Positions 44,209 through 55,675 of a DNA stretch of 64,000 nt are shown here, piece after piece (the first letter of the stretch is position 1; the number at the start of each line of letters is the position of its first letter). The stretch covers positions 400,196,645 through 400,260,644 of the forward strand of contig NC_053389.1 of the NCBI RefSeq assembly GCF_905171765.1, written 5' to 3'. The notes beneath the pieces were generated by a model. The model was not told where the DNA came from and searched no databases. It was given only the letters and a program-made list of their open reading frames with translations. The position numbers and the translations under genes are program-made. Source of the DNA: Bufo bufo. Lineage: Eukaryota > Chordata > Amphibia > Anura > Bufonidae.

Positions 44209-46659
44209 TTAACCTCTTCACGACCGCAATCTGTATATATACGTGATAGCTGCACATACCCTGTATATATACGTGATAGCTGCACATACCCCGTGCAGCT
44301 ACCACGTGTATAGACGTCAAGCCAGCTCTTTAATCCAAGCGCTGCAAATCGCTTGGATTAAAGCTTCTGCCCCTGCCCTGGTGCTGTCACGGACAGCATA
44401 CAGTCTAGTAATGCCAGCAAGGGGCCAATCAGAGTGGCCCCTTGCCGGCAATCGATCCGATTGGTTAGTCTGTGCAGGCTAACCAATCGGATCGAGGCAG
44501 TGTTAAAATGCCGGTTTCAGGCTCTGATCTGCGCTCTGCAGATCAGAGCCTGAAATCGGTAATGTGTCCTGAAGCCCCCGATCTGTGCCCCCTTCTTGTC
44601 CTTCTTATCCTGCCCCCGATGCGGTCGGCCCCCTCCTGCCCCGATCTGTGCCCCCTTCTTGTCCTTCTTCTTATCCTGCCCCCGATGCGGTTCACCCCCT
44701 CCTGCCCCGATCTGTAATAAGTAAAATGCTGTCCCCCCTCCCCCGTTTCCAGCGCTGCCCCCTGCCCCCGATGCGGTCGCCCTTCTGTGTGTGATGGCGG
44801 CGGCTCCATTCCTGAGCCGCCGCCATCAGCAGCGTGTGTCAGCTCTATGCTGACACTGCTGTAACCCCATAGATGCCGCAGTAGCGGCATCCATGGGGTT
44901 AATAGAGGGAGGGTCTCCCTCTCTCAACCATCAGGGCTGCTGCGATCGCAGCGCCCGATGGTTGCCATGGCAACCGGACGCTTTGCAAAGGCGTCCGGTT
45001 GCCATGGCATAGGCGTCCGGTGCTGCCACCTACAGGCATCTGATTGTATTATACTTTGCAATGCAAAAGCATTGCAAAGTATAGTACAACCATCAGCCCC
45101 ACTGGATCTTCAAGATCCAAGAGGGAACTGATAAAAAAAAAAATTGAAAATAATAAAAGTAAAAATAAATAAATAAAAATGTAAAAAATAAATTTCCTTT
45201 TCCTATAAAAAAAAACCTAACAAAAACCACACATATTAGGTGTCACCGCGTCCGTAGCGACCATCTCTATAAATATATCACATCATCAACCCCGTCCAAT
45301 AAACACCATAAAAAATAAAAACGGTGTAAAACCTTACATCACAAAAAGTGCAACACCAAGCGATCAAAAAAAGGCGTATATACCCCAAAATAGTACCAAT
45401 CAAACCGTTACCTCATCCCGCAAAAAAAAGCCCATATTTAAGACAATCGCCCAAAAAATAAAAAAGCTATGGCTCTCAGACTATGGAGACACTAAAACAT
45501 CATTTTTTTGGTTTCAGAAATGCTATTATTGTGTAAAACTTAAATAAATAAGAAAAAGTATACATATTGGGTATTGCCACGTCCGTAACGATCTGCTCTA
45601 TAAAACTGTCACATGACCTAACCCCTCAGATGAACGCTGTAAAAAAAAAAAAACTGTTCCAAAACAGCCAATTTTTTGGCCACCTTGTCCCATAAAGTGT
45701 AATAATGAATGATCAAAAAATCCTATGTACCCAAAAATGGTACCAATAAAAACCTCAACTCTTTCTGCAAAAAATGAGCCCCTGCACAAGACGATCGGTA
45801 GAAAAATAAAAAACATATGGCGTTCAGAAAACCAATCCAGCAAAATCTGCCTTCCAAAAACCATACGGTGTTCCTTTCCTTCTGCGCCCTGCCGTGTGCC
45901 CTTACATCAGTTTACGACCACATGTGGGGTGTTTCTGTAAACCGCAGAATCAGAGTAATAAATATTGAGTTTTGTTTGGCTGTTAACCCTTAATGTGTTA
46001 AAGAAAAAAATGTAAAAAAATAGAAAATCTGCTAAAAAAGTGAAATTTAGAAATTTCCTCTCCATTTTCCTTTAATTCTTGTGGAACACCTAAAGGGTTA
46101 ATAACGTTTGTAAAATTGGTTTTAAATAACTTGAGGGGTCTAGTTTCTACAATGGGGTCATTTATGGGGGTATCTACTATATAGGCCCCACAAAGTGACT
46201 TCAGACCTGAACTAGTCCTTAAAAAGTGGGTTTTGGACATTTTTTTTAAAATTTTAAGAATTGCTTCTAAACTTCTAAGCCTTGTAACGTCCTAAAAAAA
46301 TAAAATAACATTTCCAAAATGATGCCAACATAAAGTAGACATATGAGGAATGTTATGTAATAAATATTTTATGAGGTATCACTTTCTGTTTTAGAAGCAG
46401 AGAAATTGAAATTTAGAAAATTGCTAATTTTTTTTTATTTTTGGTAAATTTGGGATTTTTTCATAAATAAAGGTGATATATATTGACTCAAATTTATGAC
46501 TGTCATGAAGTACAATGTGTCACGAGAAAACAATCTCAGAATGGCGTGGATAAGTAAAAGTGTTCCAAAGCTATTACCACTTAAAGTGATGCATGTCAGA
46601 TTTGTAAATTTTGACCTGGACACTGGGGCATCAATGACCTTTGGTCATGAAAGGGTTAA
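44209..46659. mobile_element. piggyBac-type MITE, 2.44 kb, TTAA flanks
   Basis: The element 44213-46655 is bounded by TTAA at 44209-44212 and 46656-46659. Its ends are CCTCTTCACGACC and, complemented, CCCTTTCATGACC. There is no transposase. The left 850 bp is a run of consecutive hairpins. The right 1.5 kb is AT-rich and includes one unit of the subterminal repeat that is tandem at 28.6-31.2 kb (GTTTGGCTGTTAACCCTTAA at about 45975). Short frames in it are not genes. Confidence 0.85.
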
Positions 46660-46696
46660 TTAATGTTAATTATTTTATGAAGTATCACTATCTTTC

Positions 46697-46896
46697 TTAT
46701 GCCTCATTCACACGTCAGTGTTTGATGAGTGATTTCCATAAGTGATTCTGAGCCAAAACCAGGTGTGGCTCTAAACACAGAACAGGTGCAGATCTTTCCC
46801 TTATACCTTATATCTGTGGAGGCTCCAATCCTGGTTTTGGCTCACAGGCACTAATGGAAATCACTGACCAAACACTGACACGTGAATGAGGCTTTA
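46697..46896. mobile_element. Foldback MITE, TTA target
   Basis: 46700-46893 folds on itself: GCCTCATTCACACG...CAGTGTTTG pairs with CAAACACTGACACGTGAATG at the right, and inner arms AGCCAAAACCAGG / CCTGGTTTTGGCT also pair. TTA occurs on both sides (46697-46699, 46894-46896), consistent with a PIF-type MITE. Confidence 0.75.
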
Positions 46897-47045
46897 AAGG
46901 GAGAGAAATTCATATTTAGAAAATTATGAATTTTTTCTTAAAAATTTCTGTAAATTTAGGATTTCTTTTTAATAAATAAAGGCCAAAAAAATAAGTAAAA
47001 GCATTCCATAGTTACTACCACATAAAGTATCATTAGGTTCAATCC

Positions 47046-48210
47046 TTAACCCGTAGGATACCAGCGCCGTACATGTATGCCGCAGAAATGCGGGACACAA
47101 GTACCAGCGCTGTACATGTACGGTGCTCTGATAGGGCGGGCGCATGTACTGCGCCCGTCTGATCAGCGGCAGGGGTCCGGCAGTCACTGATAGCCGGACC
47201 CCTGCTATATGCGCTGACATCGGTGAAAACACCGATGCCAGCGCATTAACCCTCACACTGCCACGGTCAGCACTGACTGCGGAACGTGCGGGATCCTGCC
47301 TGGTGCGGATTGGCCATCGGGTCGCCCCGCTGCTGTGACGGAGACCCGATGGCAGGGAAGGGAGCCCGATGCCTTCCTTAGGCATCGTGACTGCCTTCTG
47401 TGACAGCCTGTGACATCCAGCCTGGATCTCACAGGAAGCAGGCTGTAAGTGTATACTGTATACAGAAGTATTGTGATGCATTGTAAAGGGGATCAGACCC
47501 CCAAAATTTGAAGTCCCAGAGTGGGACAAAAAATAAAGTGAAAAATAATTTTAAAAAAAGTTTACATTTTTTTTAAAGTTTCAAGTAAAAAAAAAGCATC
47601 CTTTTCCCAAAATAAAGTAAAGACAAATTGTAAAAGGGAAAAAAAGGAATGTAGATATATTAGGTATGGCTGCGTCTGTATTGACCAGCTCTATAAAAAT
47701 ATCACATGACCTTACCTCTCAGATGAACACTGTCAAAAAAAAAAAAAAATAAAGTTTTTGGGCACCTTACATCACTAAAAGTGCAACGCCAAGCGACCAA
47801 AAAGGCGTGTGCCCCCATAATAGTACCAATCTAACCGTCACCTCATCCTACAAAAAATGAGCCACTACCTAAGACAATCTTAACAATCTGCTCTATAAAA
47901 ATACCACATGACCTAACCCCTCAGGTGAACACTGTAAAAAATAAAAAGTGTGTCAAAAAAGCCAAAAAGTGTAATAGCAAGCGATCAAAAAGTCAAATGC
48001 ACCCCCAAAATAGTGCCGATCAAAGCATCATCTCATTCCACAAAAATAATACTCTACCTAAGACAATCGCCAAAAAAAAAAAAAACTATGGCTCTCAGAA
48101 TATGGAGACATTAAAACATTTTTTTTGTTTCAAAAAAGCTGTTATTGTGTAAAGAAAATAAATCAAAAAAGTATATATATTAGGTATCGCCGCATCTTTA
48201 AGAACCTGCT
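47046..48210. mobile_element. piggyBac-type MITE, left part
   Basis: Starts at TTAA 47046-47049 with CCCGTAGGATACCAGCG, followed by hairpin-rich GC-rich sequence (for example arms 47170-47181 and 47193-47204) and AT-rich sequence. The gypsy LTR at 48211 cuts it. The matching right part is probably 51537-52484, beyond the gypsy and Tc1 segments. Confidence 0.65.
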
Positions 48211-48855
48211 TGTGAAGAAATCCCCCATTTTCTAAAGTGACCGGCAAAAACACCCAAACTTATGGAACTATTTTGGGCAGCCCACCCAGGGTGAACCGGT
48301 CACAGAAGACTTCCATGTCTCTTTGAGAACCCCTAAACCTATCTGGGTGAAATTTGAATATGTTAATCACCCAGATCGGGGCTATCAGGGAACATATGAT
48401 TTGTGGGGATACCTCATGTATAAAGGGGTGTTCCAGATATTGGGGAAAACTGTGACTTTTCTGCCTAGAGATAATCAAGTTGTTACTTTATCAGGCTTGA
48501 TTATCTCCAGGACTAGGGGAGGGCATTGTATGTTTATGCTGGAAGGGTTTTATGTTTCCATTGTACTTGATTGGCTATACTGTGTCCCTCCCTGTGGGAT
48601 GTCCCCTTGCATGGGGACTTGCATAAAAGCCTGTGTGTGTTAATTAAAGCGTGTTCTATTTGTACCCTTCTTCTGGACTTCGGCTGATGTTTGGGGATTC
48701 GCATGCTTTATTAAGGGAATCATCTTAAAAAGTTATTGGCATTTTATATGGAATTCGTCTACTTCAACTGCCGAACGGAGCGCTATATTCACCAGGCTCG
48801 GGCGGTTCGGGAGGAAACTACCGAATGGGGTTTAAAGATACTTGGTTTCCTTACA
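48211..48855 (+). repeat. Gypsy 5' LTR
   Basis: A 645-bp block starting TGTGAAGAAATCCCCC and ending TTTCCTTACA. It contains TTGCATAAAAGCCTG (about 48621), a possible TATA element. TGGTGGCAAGCAGAGGG starts at 48858, just after the LTR, and serves as the primer-binding-like site. The same TGGTGGCAAGC core is used by the LTR element at 11.5-14.6 kb. Confidence 0.8.
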
Positions 48856-48917
48856 ACTGGTGGCAAGCAGAGGGATTCGAATCCCGAATGGACGTCCTGA
48901 ACCAAGCAAGGGAATGA

Positions 48918-50390
48918 ATGGCTCAGCAATACCAGCTACTTAAGAGGACCACGCTAAAGGATTTACTGGAAGCTCGAGGCGTAGTGGCAAGTAACAAGAC
49001 AAAAGCCACGTTAATTGCAGAATTAATACAGAGCGACAGAACCAGCAATACAGAAATGGAGCACGAGGAAGAAACCGCGATGCAGAAGGACATCAGATGG
49101 ATGCTCAGTGTATTGGGACCCAATCTATCAACAGAGGCGGTTCTGCAGGTCATGGCACAAGCCAGGCAATCGCAAAAAGAGCGAGAGGACCGAGACAGAC
49201 CGACACAGGGAGATTGGCTAGACTCCCCGGGAAGTACCAATGACCTACCAAAGAAGGTAAATTATGCAGCGTTTAAAACATTTAATGACAATGAAATGGA
49301 AATTGACAGTTATTTGCAAGACTTTGAACGTCAATGTGCGATGGAGGGATTAGACTCCACAAAATGGGCGGCAGCAGCAAGTTGTCAGGAAGAGCAGCAG
49401 AGGCGTTGCGAGCAGTACCTGATGTGGACATACATAATTATATCCAGATAAAAGACATTTTGTTAGCCAGATATGCGGTAACCCCTGAGGCATACCGCAA
49501 AAAGTTTCGGGAACTTCGGAAGACACAGGGCAGCCCGTAATTGGATGCAGGGCTGCCAAGCAACTACCCTGGAGGATGCCTTACAGCTCCTGCTATTGGA
49601 GCAATTTTTCAATCACACTGCAGAAGATATAAAAGATTGGGTAAAGGACAGAAAGCCTAAAACGGTGGAGGAAGCCGCCAGACTAGCAGATGAATACCAG
49701 GACAACAGGAGGAGGGAACAGGGCGTGAGCAGACCAACTTTTAAGCCCAACTACCTGGCTCAAACAACATATGCAGCCCCTAGGGCCTCCATAACCCACC
49801 CACCGCCGGGCTCCGCAGCAACCCCTCGACCCCCTGCAGTGTGCCATTATTGTAAGCAGCCGGGACATTACAAAAACCAGTGCCCTCGTTTGAACCGGGG
49901 AGGCTGGGAAAGGCAACCACCACAACAACCCAGGGCAGCCGCTCATTGTGTCCAGCAAGAAAGTACAACCTACGTCCCTAATCAAGAAGAGCAGTGGAGT
50001 GTACTACAAAAGGTTAATCCAGTGCAAGCGGGAGGTGACAACCGAGACCACCACCGGCAATGGATTACAGTGGATGGCATGGGGACACGAGCTATGAGAG
50101 ACAACAGGAGGAGGGAACAGGGGGTGAGCAGACCAACTTTTAAGCCCAACTACCCGGCTCCAACAACATTTGAAGCCCCTAGGGCCTCCATAAACCACCC
50201 GCCGCCGGGCTCCGCAGCAACCCCTCGACCCCCTGCAGTGTGCCATTATTGTAAGCACCCGGGACATTACAAAAACCAGTGCCCTTGTTTGAATCGGGGA
50301 GGCTGGGAAAGGCAACCACCACAACAACCCAGGGCAGCCGCTCATTGTGTCCAGCAAGAAAGTACAACCTACGTCCCTAATCAAGAAGAG
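48918..50390 (+). pseudogene. gag: Ty3/gypsy gag with SCAN-like and CCHC domains
   Basis: Translation starts MAQQYQLLKRTTLKDLLEAR, a SAP-like N-terminal motif. A frameshift near 49365 leads into LSGRAAEALRAVPDVDIHNY, and another near 49540 into LEDALQLLLLEQFFNHTAED plus WVKDRKPKTVEEAARLADEY. This capsid C-terminal region resembles the SCAN domain, which is known to derive from gypsy-type gag. A CCHC knuckle CHYCKQPGHYKNQC (about 49840-49881) follows. A 291-bp segment (49701-49991) is duplicated at 50100-50390, giving a second knuckle CHYCKHPGHYKNQC. pol is absent; the frame runs directly into Tc1 sequence at 50391. Confidence 0.8.
49701..50390 (+). repeat. 291-bp duplication inside gag
   Basis: Segments 49701-49991 and 50100-50390 are about 95 percent identical, offset 399 bp, and each starts ACAACAGGAGGAGGGAACAG and ends CCCTAATCAAGAAGAG. 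The second copy stops exactly where Tc1 sequence begins. Confidence 0.85.
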
Positions 50391-51536
50391 CTAACCATGC
50401 TGACCTGCAAAGAAACGCGTGCAGCCATCATTGCGTTGCATAAAAATGGCTTCACAGGCAAGGATATTGTGTCTACTAAGATTGCACCTCAATCAACAAT
50501 TTATAGGAACATCAAGAACTTCAAGGAAAGAGGTTCAATTCTTGTTAAGAAGGCTTCAGGGCAATCAAGAAAGTCCAGCAAGCGCTAGGATCGTCTCCTA
50601 AAGAGGATTCAGCTGCGGGATCGGAGTGCCACTAGTGCAGAGCTTGCTCAGGAATGGCAGCAGGCAGGTGTGAGCGCATCTGCACGCACAGTGAGGCGAA
50701 GACTTTTGGAAGATGGCCTGGTGTCAAGAAGGGCAGCAAAGAAGCCACTTCTCTCCAAAAAAAACATCAGGGACAGATTGATCTTCTGCAGCAAGTTTGG
50801 TGAATGGACTGCTGAGGACTGGGGTAAATTCATATTCTCCGATGAAGCCTCTTTCCGATTGTTTGGGGCATCTGGAAAAGGCTTGTCCGGAGAAGAAAAG
50901 GTGAGCGCTACCATCAGTCCTGTGTCATGCCAACAGTAAAGCATCCTGAGACCATTCATGTGTGGGGTTGCTTCTCATCCAAGGGAGTGGGCTCACTCAC
51001 AATTTTGCCCAAAAACACAGCCATGAATAAAGAATGGTAGCAAAACACCCTCCAACAGCAACTTCTTCCAACAATCCAACAACAGTTTAGTGAAGAACAA
51101 TGCATTTTCCAGCACGATGGAGCACCGTGCCATAAGGCAAAAGTGATAACTAAGTGGCTCGGGGACCAAAACGTTGACATTTTGGGTCCATGGCCTGGAA
51201 ACTCCCCAGATCTTAATCCCATTGAGAACTTGTGGTCAATCCTCAAGAGGCGGGTGGACAAACAAAAACCCACTAATTCTGAGAAACTCCAAGAAGTGAT
51301 TATGAAAGAATGGGTTGCTATCAGTCAGGAATTGGCCCAGAAGTTGATTGAGAGCATGCCCAGTCGGATTGCAGAGGTCCTGAAAAAGAAGGGCCAACAC
51401 TGCAAATACTGACTCTTATATATATATTTCACTACATCACAGAAACAACTTAAACAAAGATCTAAAAGCAGTTTAGCAGCAAACTTTGTGAAAACTAATA
51501 TTTGTGTCATTCTCAAAACTTTTGGCCACGACTGTA
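50391..51536 (+). mobile_element. Tc1 element lacking its left terminus, unit 1
   Basis: The right end is CAAAACTTTTGGCCACGACTG followed by TA (51535-51536), a Tc1-type inverted repeat. The left inverted repeat is absent: gypsy gag joins the element six bases before the transposase ATG. It is therefore a truncated Tc1 fused to gag. Confidence 0.8.
50397..51412 (+). pseudogene. Tc1-type transposase, unit 1
   Basis: The N-terminal HTH MLTCKETRAAIIALHKNGFT...STIYRNIKNF is followed by an in-frame TAG at 50586-50588. The frame then continues DRLLKRIQLRDRSATSAELA, ARTVRRRLLEDGLVSRRAAK, and IFSDEASFRLFGASGKG with the first catalytic Asp. A frameshift near 50895, another stop near 51038, IFQHDGAPCHKAKVITKWL (second Asp) and GNSPDLNPIENLWSILKRR (third acidic residue) follow, ending KKKGQHCKY at 51412. 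The length without breaks is the usual ~340 residues. At least three lesions inactivate it, and the same lesions are in unit 2. Confidence 0.9.
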
Positions 51537-52488
51537 CACTAAAATAGTACCAACAAAACTGACACCTTATCCTGTAGTTTCCAAAATGAGGTCTTTTTTG
51601 GAGTTTCTATTCTAGGGGTGCATCAGAGGGTCTTCAATTGTGACATGACAGTTTAAAATTATCCCAGTGAAATCTGCCTTCCAAAAACCATATGGAGTTC
51701 CTTTCCTTCTGCGCTCTGCAGTGTGCCTGGACAGCAGTTTACAACCACATATGGGGTATTTCTGTAAACTACAGAATCAGTGCAATAAATATAGAGTTTT
51801 GTTTGGCTGTTAACCCTTGCTTTGTTACTGAAAATAATGGATTAAAATGGAAAATCTGCCAAAAAAGTGAAATTCTGAAATGTTTTCTCCATTTTCCATA
51901 AATTTTTGTGGAACACCAAAAAGCTTAACAAAGTTTGTAAAATCAGTTTTGAATACTGTGATGAGTTTAGTTTCTAAAATGGGGCCATTTATGGGTGGTT
52001 TCTATTATGTAAGCCTCACAAAGAGACTTCAGACCTGAACTGGTCCTTAAAAAGTCAGTTTTGGAAATGTTCTGAAAAATATCTAGATTTGCTTCTAAAC
52101 TTCTAAGCCTTCTAATGTCACAAAAATAATAAAATATCATTTTAAAAATGATCCAAACATGAAGTAGTCATATGGGGAATGTAAAGTCATAAGTATTTTT
52201 GGAGGTATTACTAGCTATTATAATAATAGAGAAATAGAATTTTGAAAATTTGCTAATTTTTCCAAATTTTTGGTAAATTTGGTATTTTTTTTATAAATAA
52301 AAATGAAATATTTTGACTAAATGTTACCACTGTCATGAAGTACAATATGTGACGAGAAAACATTCTCAGAATGACTTAGATAAGTAAAAGCTTTTCAAAG
52401 TTATTACCACATAAAGTGACAGATATCAGATTAGCAAAAATCGGCCTGGGATTTAAGGTTAAAAGTGGCTCGGTAGTAAAGGGGTTAA
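51537..52488. mobile_element. piggyBac-type element right part, unit 1
   Basis: Carries one subterminal repeat unit (GTTTGGCTGTTAACCCTTGC near 51803) and ends at TTAA 52485-52488. It aligns with the right 950 bp of other TTAA elements in the window. It is probably the missing right part of the element starting at 47050. Confidence 0.7.
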
Positions 52489-53120
52489 AGGAGTTCTACG
52501 GGCTTTTAATATTGATGACCCATCCGCAGGAAAGTAAAACAAACAATATGTAGAGCAGCACTCCTGTACCTTCCAGACTCCTTCAGACATGCAACAGCCA
52601 ATCCTAAAGCAGCAGATCCACAGCGCTTCACAAGTAGATATTCCAAATAAAAGATGATGGCAGCATTTTCGTCCAAAGATCCTTTATTCAGAAATTAGTC
52701 CATAAGAACATGTACAAAAAAAGTGCATAAAATGTTTCGACTAATACCTAGTCTTTGTCAAGTCAGGCTTTTTCTGTACTTTTTTGTACATGTTCTTATC
52801 GACTAATTGCCGAATAAAGGATCTTCGGATGAAAAAGCTGCATCATCTTCTATTTAGAATACCATCCTCAGGATAGGTCATCAATATCAGATCGGTGGGG
52901 GTTTGACACCCGACAACCATACCGATCAGTTGCATAAGGAGTTGGCGCACGCAGTGTGCACATGCCGTCTCCCTTCTCTCTTCCTTCTCGGGCTGCTTTA
53001 CCATAGACATAGCAGCAACAGAAAGAGGGACGGGAGACAGCACTTGCACACTGCGTGCGCCAACTCCACCTACAGCTAATCAGTGTGTGTCAGACCCGTG
53101 TCGATCTGAAATTGATGACT
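52489..53120. repeat. MITE with foldback insertion, unit 1
   Basis: AGGAGTTCTACGGGCTTTTA then TATTGATGACC on the left and CTCAGGATAGGTCATCAATA on the right mark a dispersed frog-type repeat. Between them, about 52535-52858 is inserted. The insert has inverted arms of roughly 50 bp (CCAAAGATCCTTTATTCAGA at about 52673 pairing with TAAAGGATCTTCGG near 52815). No gene. Confidence 0.5.
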
Positions 53121-53249
53121 ACATAATGATGAGCGAATTTCTCAAAAATTCGATTTGGCGGTCTGCCGTATTTTTAAAAAAAATTTGGTTCGGATTTATT
53201 CACGTCGAATTGCGTTAAAGAATGGCTAATTCCTGGCTGCAGAGAGCCT

Positions 53250-53955
53250 TTAGGCCCCTTTAACACGGGCGAGTTTTCCGTGCGGGTGCAATGCGTGAGG
53301 TGAACGCATTGCACCCGCACTGAATTCCATTAATTTCTATGGGGCTGTGCACATGAGCAGTGATTTTCACGCATCACTTGTGCGTTGCGTGAAAATCGCA
53401 GCAAGCTCTATTTTGTGCGTTTTTCCCGCAACGCAGGCCCCATAGAAGTGAATGGGGCTGCGTGAAAATTTAAACCATCCGCAAGCAAGTGCGGATGCAG
53501 TGCGATTTTCACGCACAGTTGCTAGGAGACGATCGGGATGGGGACCCGATCATTAATATTTTCCCTTACAACATGGTTATAAGGGAAAATAATAGCATTC
53601 TGCATACAGAATGCTAAGTAAAATAGGGCTGGAGGGGCTAGAAAAAATAAAAAAATAATTTAACTCACCTTAATCCACTTGTTCGCGCAGCGGGCATCTC
53701 TTCTGTCTTCATCTGTGAGGAAAAGGACCTTTGATGACGTCCTACGCTCATCACATGGTCCATCACATGATCCATCACCAATCTACACAACCTTGAACCC
53801 AAACCTGAACTTCTGTGAAGAAGTTTGGGTCTGGGTACCACATTCAGTTTTTTATCACGCGCTAAACAACTGACTGCAATTGGGTACCTACTCGGGCGGG
53901 TTTGCCGCAACGCATCAGGACCTTATCCGGACACGCTCGTGTGAAAGAGGCCTTA
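53250..53955. mobile_element. PIF/Harbinger-type MITE with invertible-looking hairpin, unit 1
   Basis: 53253-53952 is bounded by GGCCCCTTTAACACGGGCGAG and the complement-type end CTCGTGTGAAAGAGGCC, with TTA on each side (53250-53252, 53953-53955). Near its left end a hairpin has 16-bp perfect arms (53280-53295, 53305-53320) around the loop TGAGGTGAA. In unit 2 the loop is reversed. Confidence 0.85.
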
Positions 53956-54218
53956 TAGTGGTGTAAAACACTGCCTTGCAGTAACACACAAAGGGAGTCT
54001 GCTGTGGTAGTAAAACAATACTGTGAGTCAGTATGACATGCAGATGATCGCTCTTAGAATCACTGCACACTTCACTTATTCGGGCAGTTACAGGGCCAAA
54101 ACTGACCAAATAACTCAAGTGTGAACTCAGCCTTACAGGTCAATGTTAGCGTCAAGAAGAAGCGCACTCCTTTTACACTGCAGCTGATTTCACATAGATG
54201 TCTACAGAACCTGTTCTA

Positions 54219-55130
54219 TTAAATGCTTATACAAGTCATCTTGACAAAGGTCAGTCTCTCCACATTTTGGGTGAACAGGCAAGTTTTTCTTGGGGTAACT
54301 ATGGCCCCCGTCACACTAAACACCCGCTCTGATGCCACACTACTAGTCGGGCAGGACAGCTTTTCCAGGGCAAACTCTGCCAGTTGCAGCCACAAATCCA
54401 GTTTGGCTGCCCAGTAGTCCAGTGGAAATTCAATGTGGGGTGGCAGGGTGCTGTCCAAGTGTGCCACCACCTGCTTGTTCAGGTCCTGCTCCAGGTCTAG
54501 CTGCTGCTGGTGAGTAGTTTCTTCACTAGGCAGGTGAAGAAAGATGCTCATCAGCGACTCTAGGCTCAAGTTGCTGCTGATGGAGCTAGAACTGGAGCTG
54601 GGGCTTCCCCACCTTGCCACAGCAGCCATGGAAGAGGAACATGAGTGCAGAGGGCCCCCCGGTCAGACCTGCGAGAGGATGGACAATGGCGCAGATAGGC
54701 AGCGGCCAACTGACTACATAGGTTGTCTCTATAGTAGTTCAGTTTGTCCTCCCTCTCAGCGGGTGTAAAAAGGGCCCCCATTTTGGACCGGTAGCGAGGG
54801 TCCAACAAGGTGGAGAGCCGGAAGTCATCCCTCTGCCGAATGGTGACAATTCGGCTGTCACTACGCAAGCAAGTGAGCATGCATCGGACCATTTGTGCAA
54901 GTGACTCGGAGGGACTACCTGCCTCCATCTCTACTACATACTGCCATGGTGAGTCTGGGTCCTCTGCCTTGTCTTCCTCATCGCCCTGTAGCTCATCTGG
55001 CTACTACTGCTCCTCTTTTCCTGTCACCTGTGTATAAAAGCAACCCATTTCGCTATACATTGCTTGTGCTCCAATGTCCTCCTACTCCTCCAGTTCAGGC
55101 CCCACAGGGCTCATATGGCCGTGAGATCTA
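54219..55130 (-). pseudogene. hAT transposase 3' fragment, unit 1
   Basis: On the minus strand a first frame (54928-54566) contains MVRCMLTCLRSDSRIVTIRQ and STLLDPRYRSKMGALF. A second frame (54629-54219) has FPLDYWAAKLDLWLQLAEFA, LEKLSCPTSSVASERVFSVT and GAIVTPRKTCL, the hAT dimerisation domain, then a stop. In-frame stops occur upstream near 55.0-55.1 kb. The N-terminal BED finger and catalytic aspartates are absent. This hAT lineage differs from the 39.5-kb copy. Confidence 0.8.
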
Positions 55131-55139
55131 AGCGCCACA

Positions 55140-55632
55140 GTAGTAAGAGGGTATATGTTTCGTCAAAGTGACAGGTACCATGCCCCCTTTTATATCGCTT
55201 AATATTAGGTTTATATCGCTTGATATTAGGTTTATATCGCTTAATATTAGGTTTATATTGTTTATCACTTCACAGATTCCAGCTAATGTCAGGCAGTTTA
55301 CAATTGCCTGCAAAAGCACATCTGTGTAAATCAAGATTTTCTCAGACCCGTCACAGGATGTGTTCTACAAGGTCATGACATCTGTCATGTACATCAAAAG
55401 CACAGTTTTTAAAGCCTGACTTTAGCAAAATGGTTTCGTTTATGTGCTTTAAAGTATGACAGATTACTAATAGCCTTCAGTTTACAAATGAGGGCAAAAG
55501 CACATCGGCTTTAATCAAGACTTTTCTAATGCAAAGGTCATGACATCTTACTACACAGGTTGTGTTCTACAAGGTCGTGACATCTGTCAGGGACATCAAA
55601 AGCACATCTGTTTAGACTTTCCAATGCCGTGC
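55140..55632 (+). promoter_or_regulatory. Duplicated upstream fragment of the right-edge locus
   Basis: This is the same sequence as 60420-60912, with the 21-bp repeat array (55189-55260) and the two 47-bp repeats. It is cut off at the duplication junction, so it has no attached TATA box or exons. Confidence 0.7.
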
Positions 55633-55675
55633 GCAAGAAAGTACAACCTACGTCCCTAATCAAGAAGAGCTAACC

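Larger units (their letters stand above)
44090..47049. mobile_element. Outer piggyBac-type TTAA element right part
   Basis: Fragments at 44090-44212, 46660-46699 and 46897-47045 align in order with the 3' end of the inner copy (46200-46650). They are one older right-end fragment split by the inner TTAA element and by a foldback MITE. A TTAA at 47046-47049 closes it. Confidence 0.6.
50354..55632. repeat. Large tandem duplication, unit 1 (5.28 kb)
   Basis: Unit 1 runs from GCAAGAAAGTACAACC (50354) to CCAATGCCGTGC (55632) and is followed directly by unit 2. It contains gag end, Tc1 transposase, piggyBac right part, MITEs, hAT 3' fragment and the first ~500 bp of the right-edge locus. Near identity (about ten substitutions in 5.28 kb) indicates a recent event or an assembly duplication. 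Confidence 0.93.

Noticed and set aside
48323..48643. 106-codon plus-strand frame within the gypsy LTR
   Set aside because: It lies wholly within the LTR (TG...CA, with gag downstream), has no domain and is probably a chance frame.
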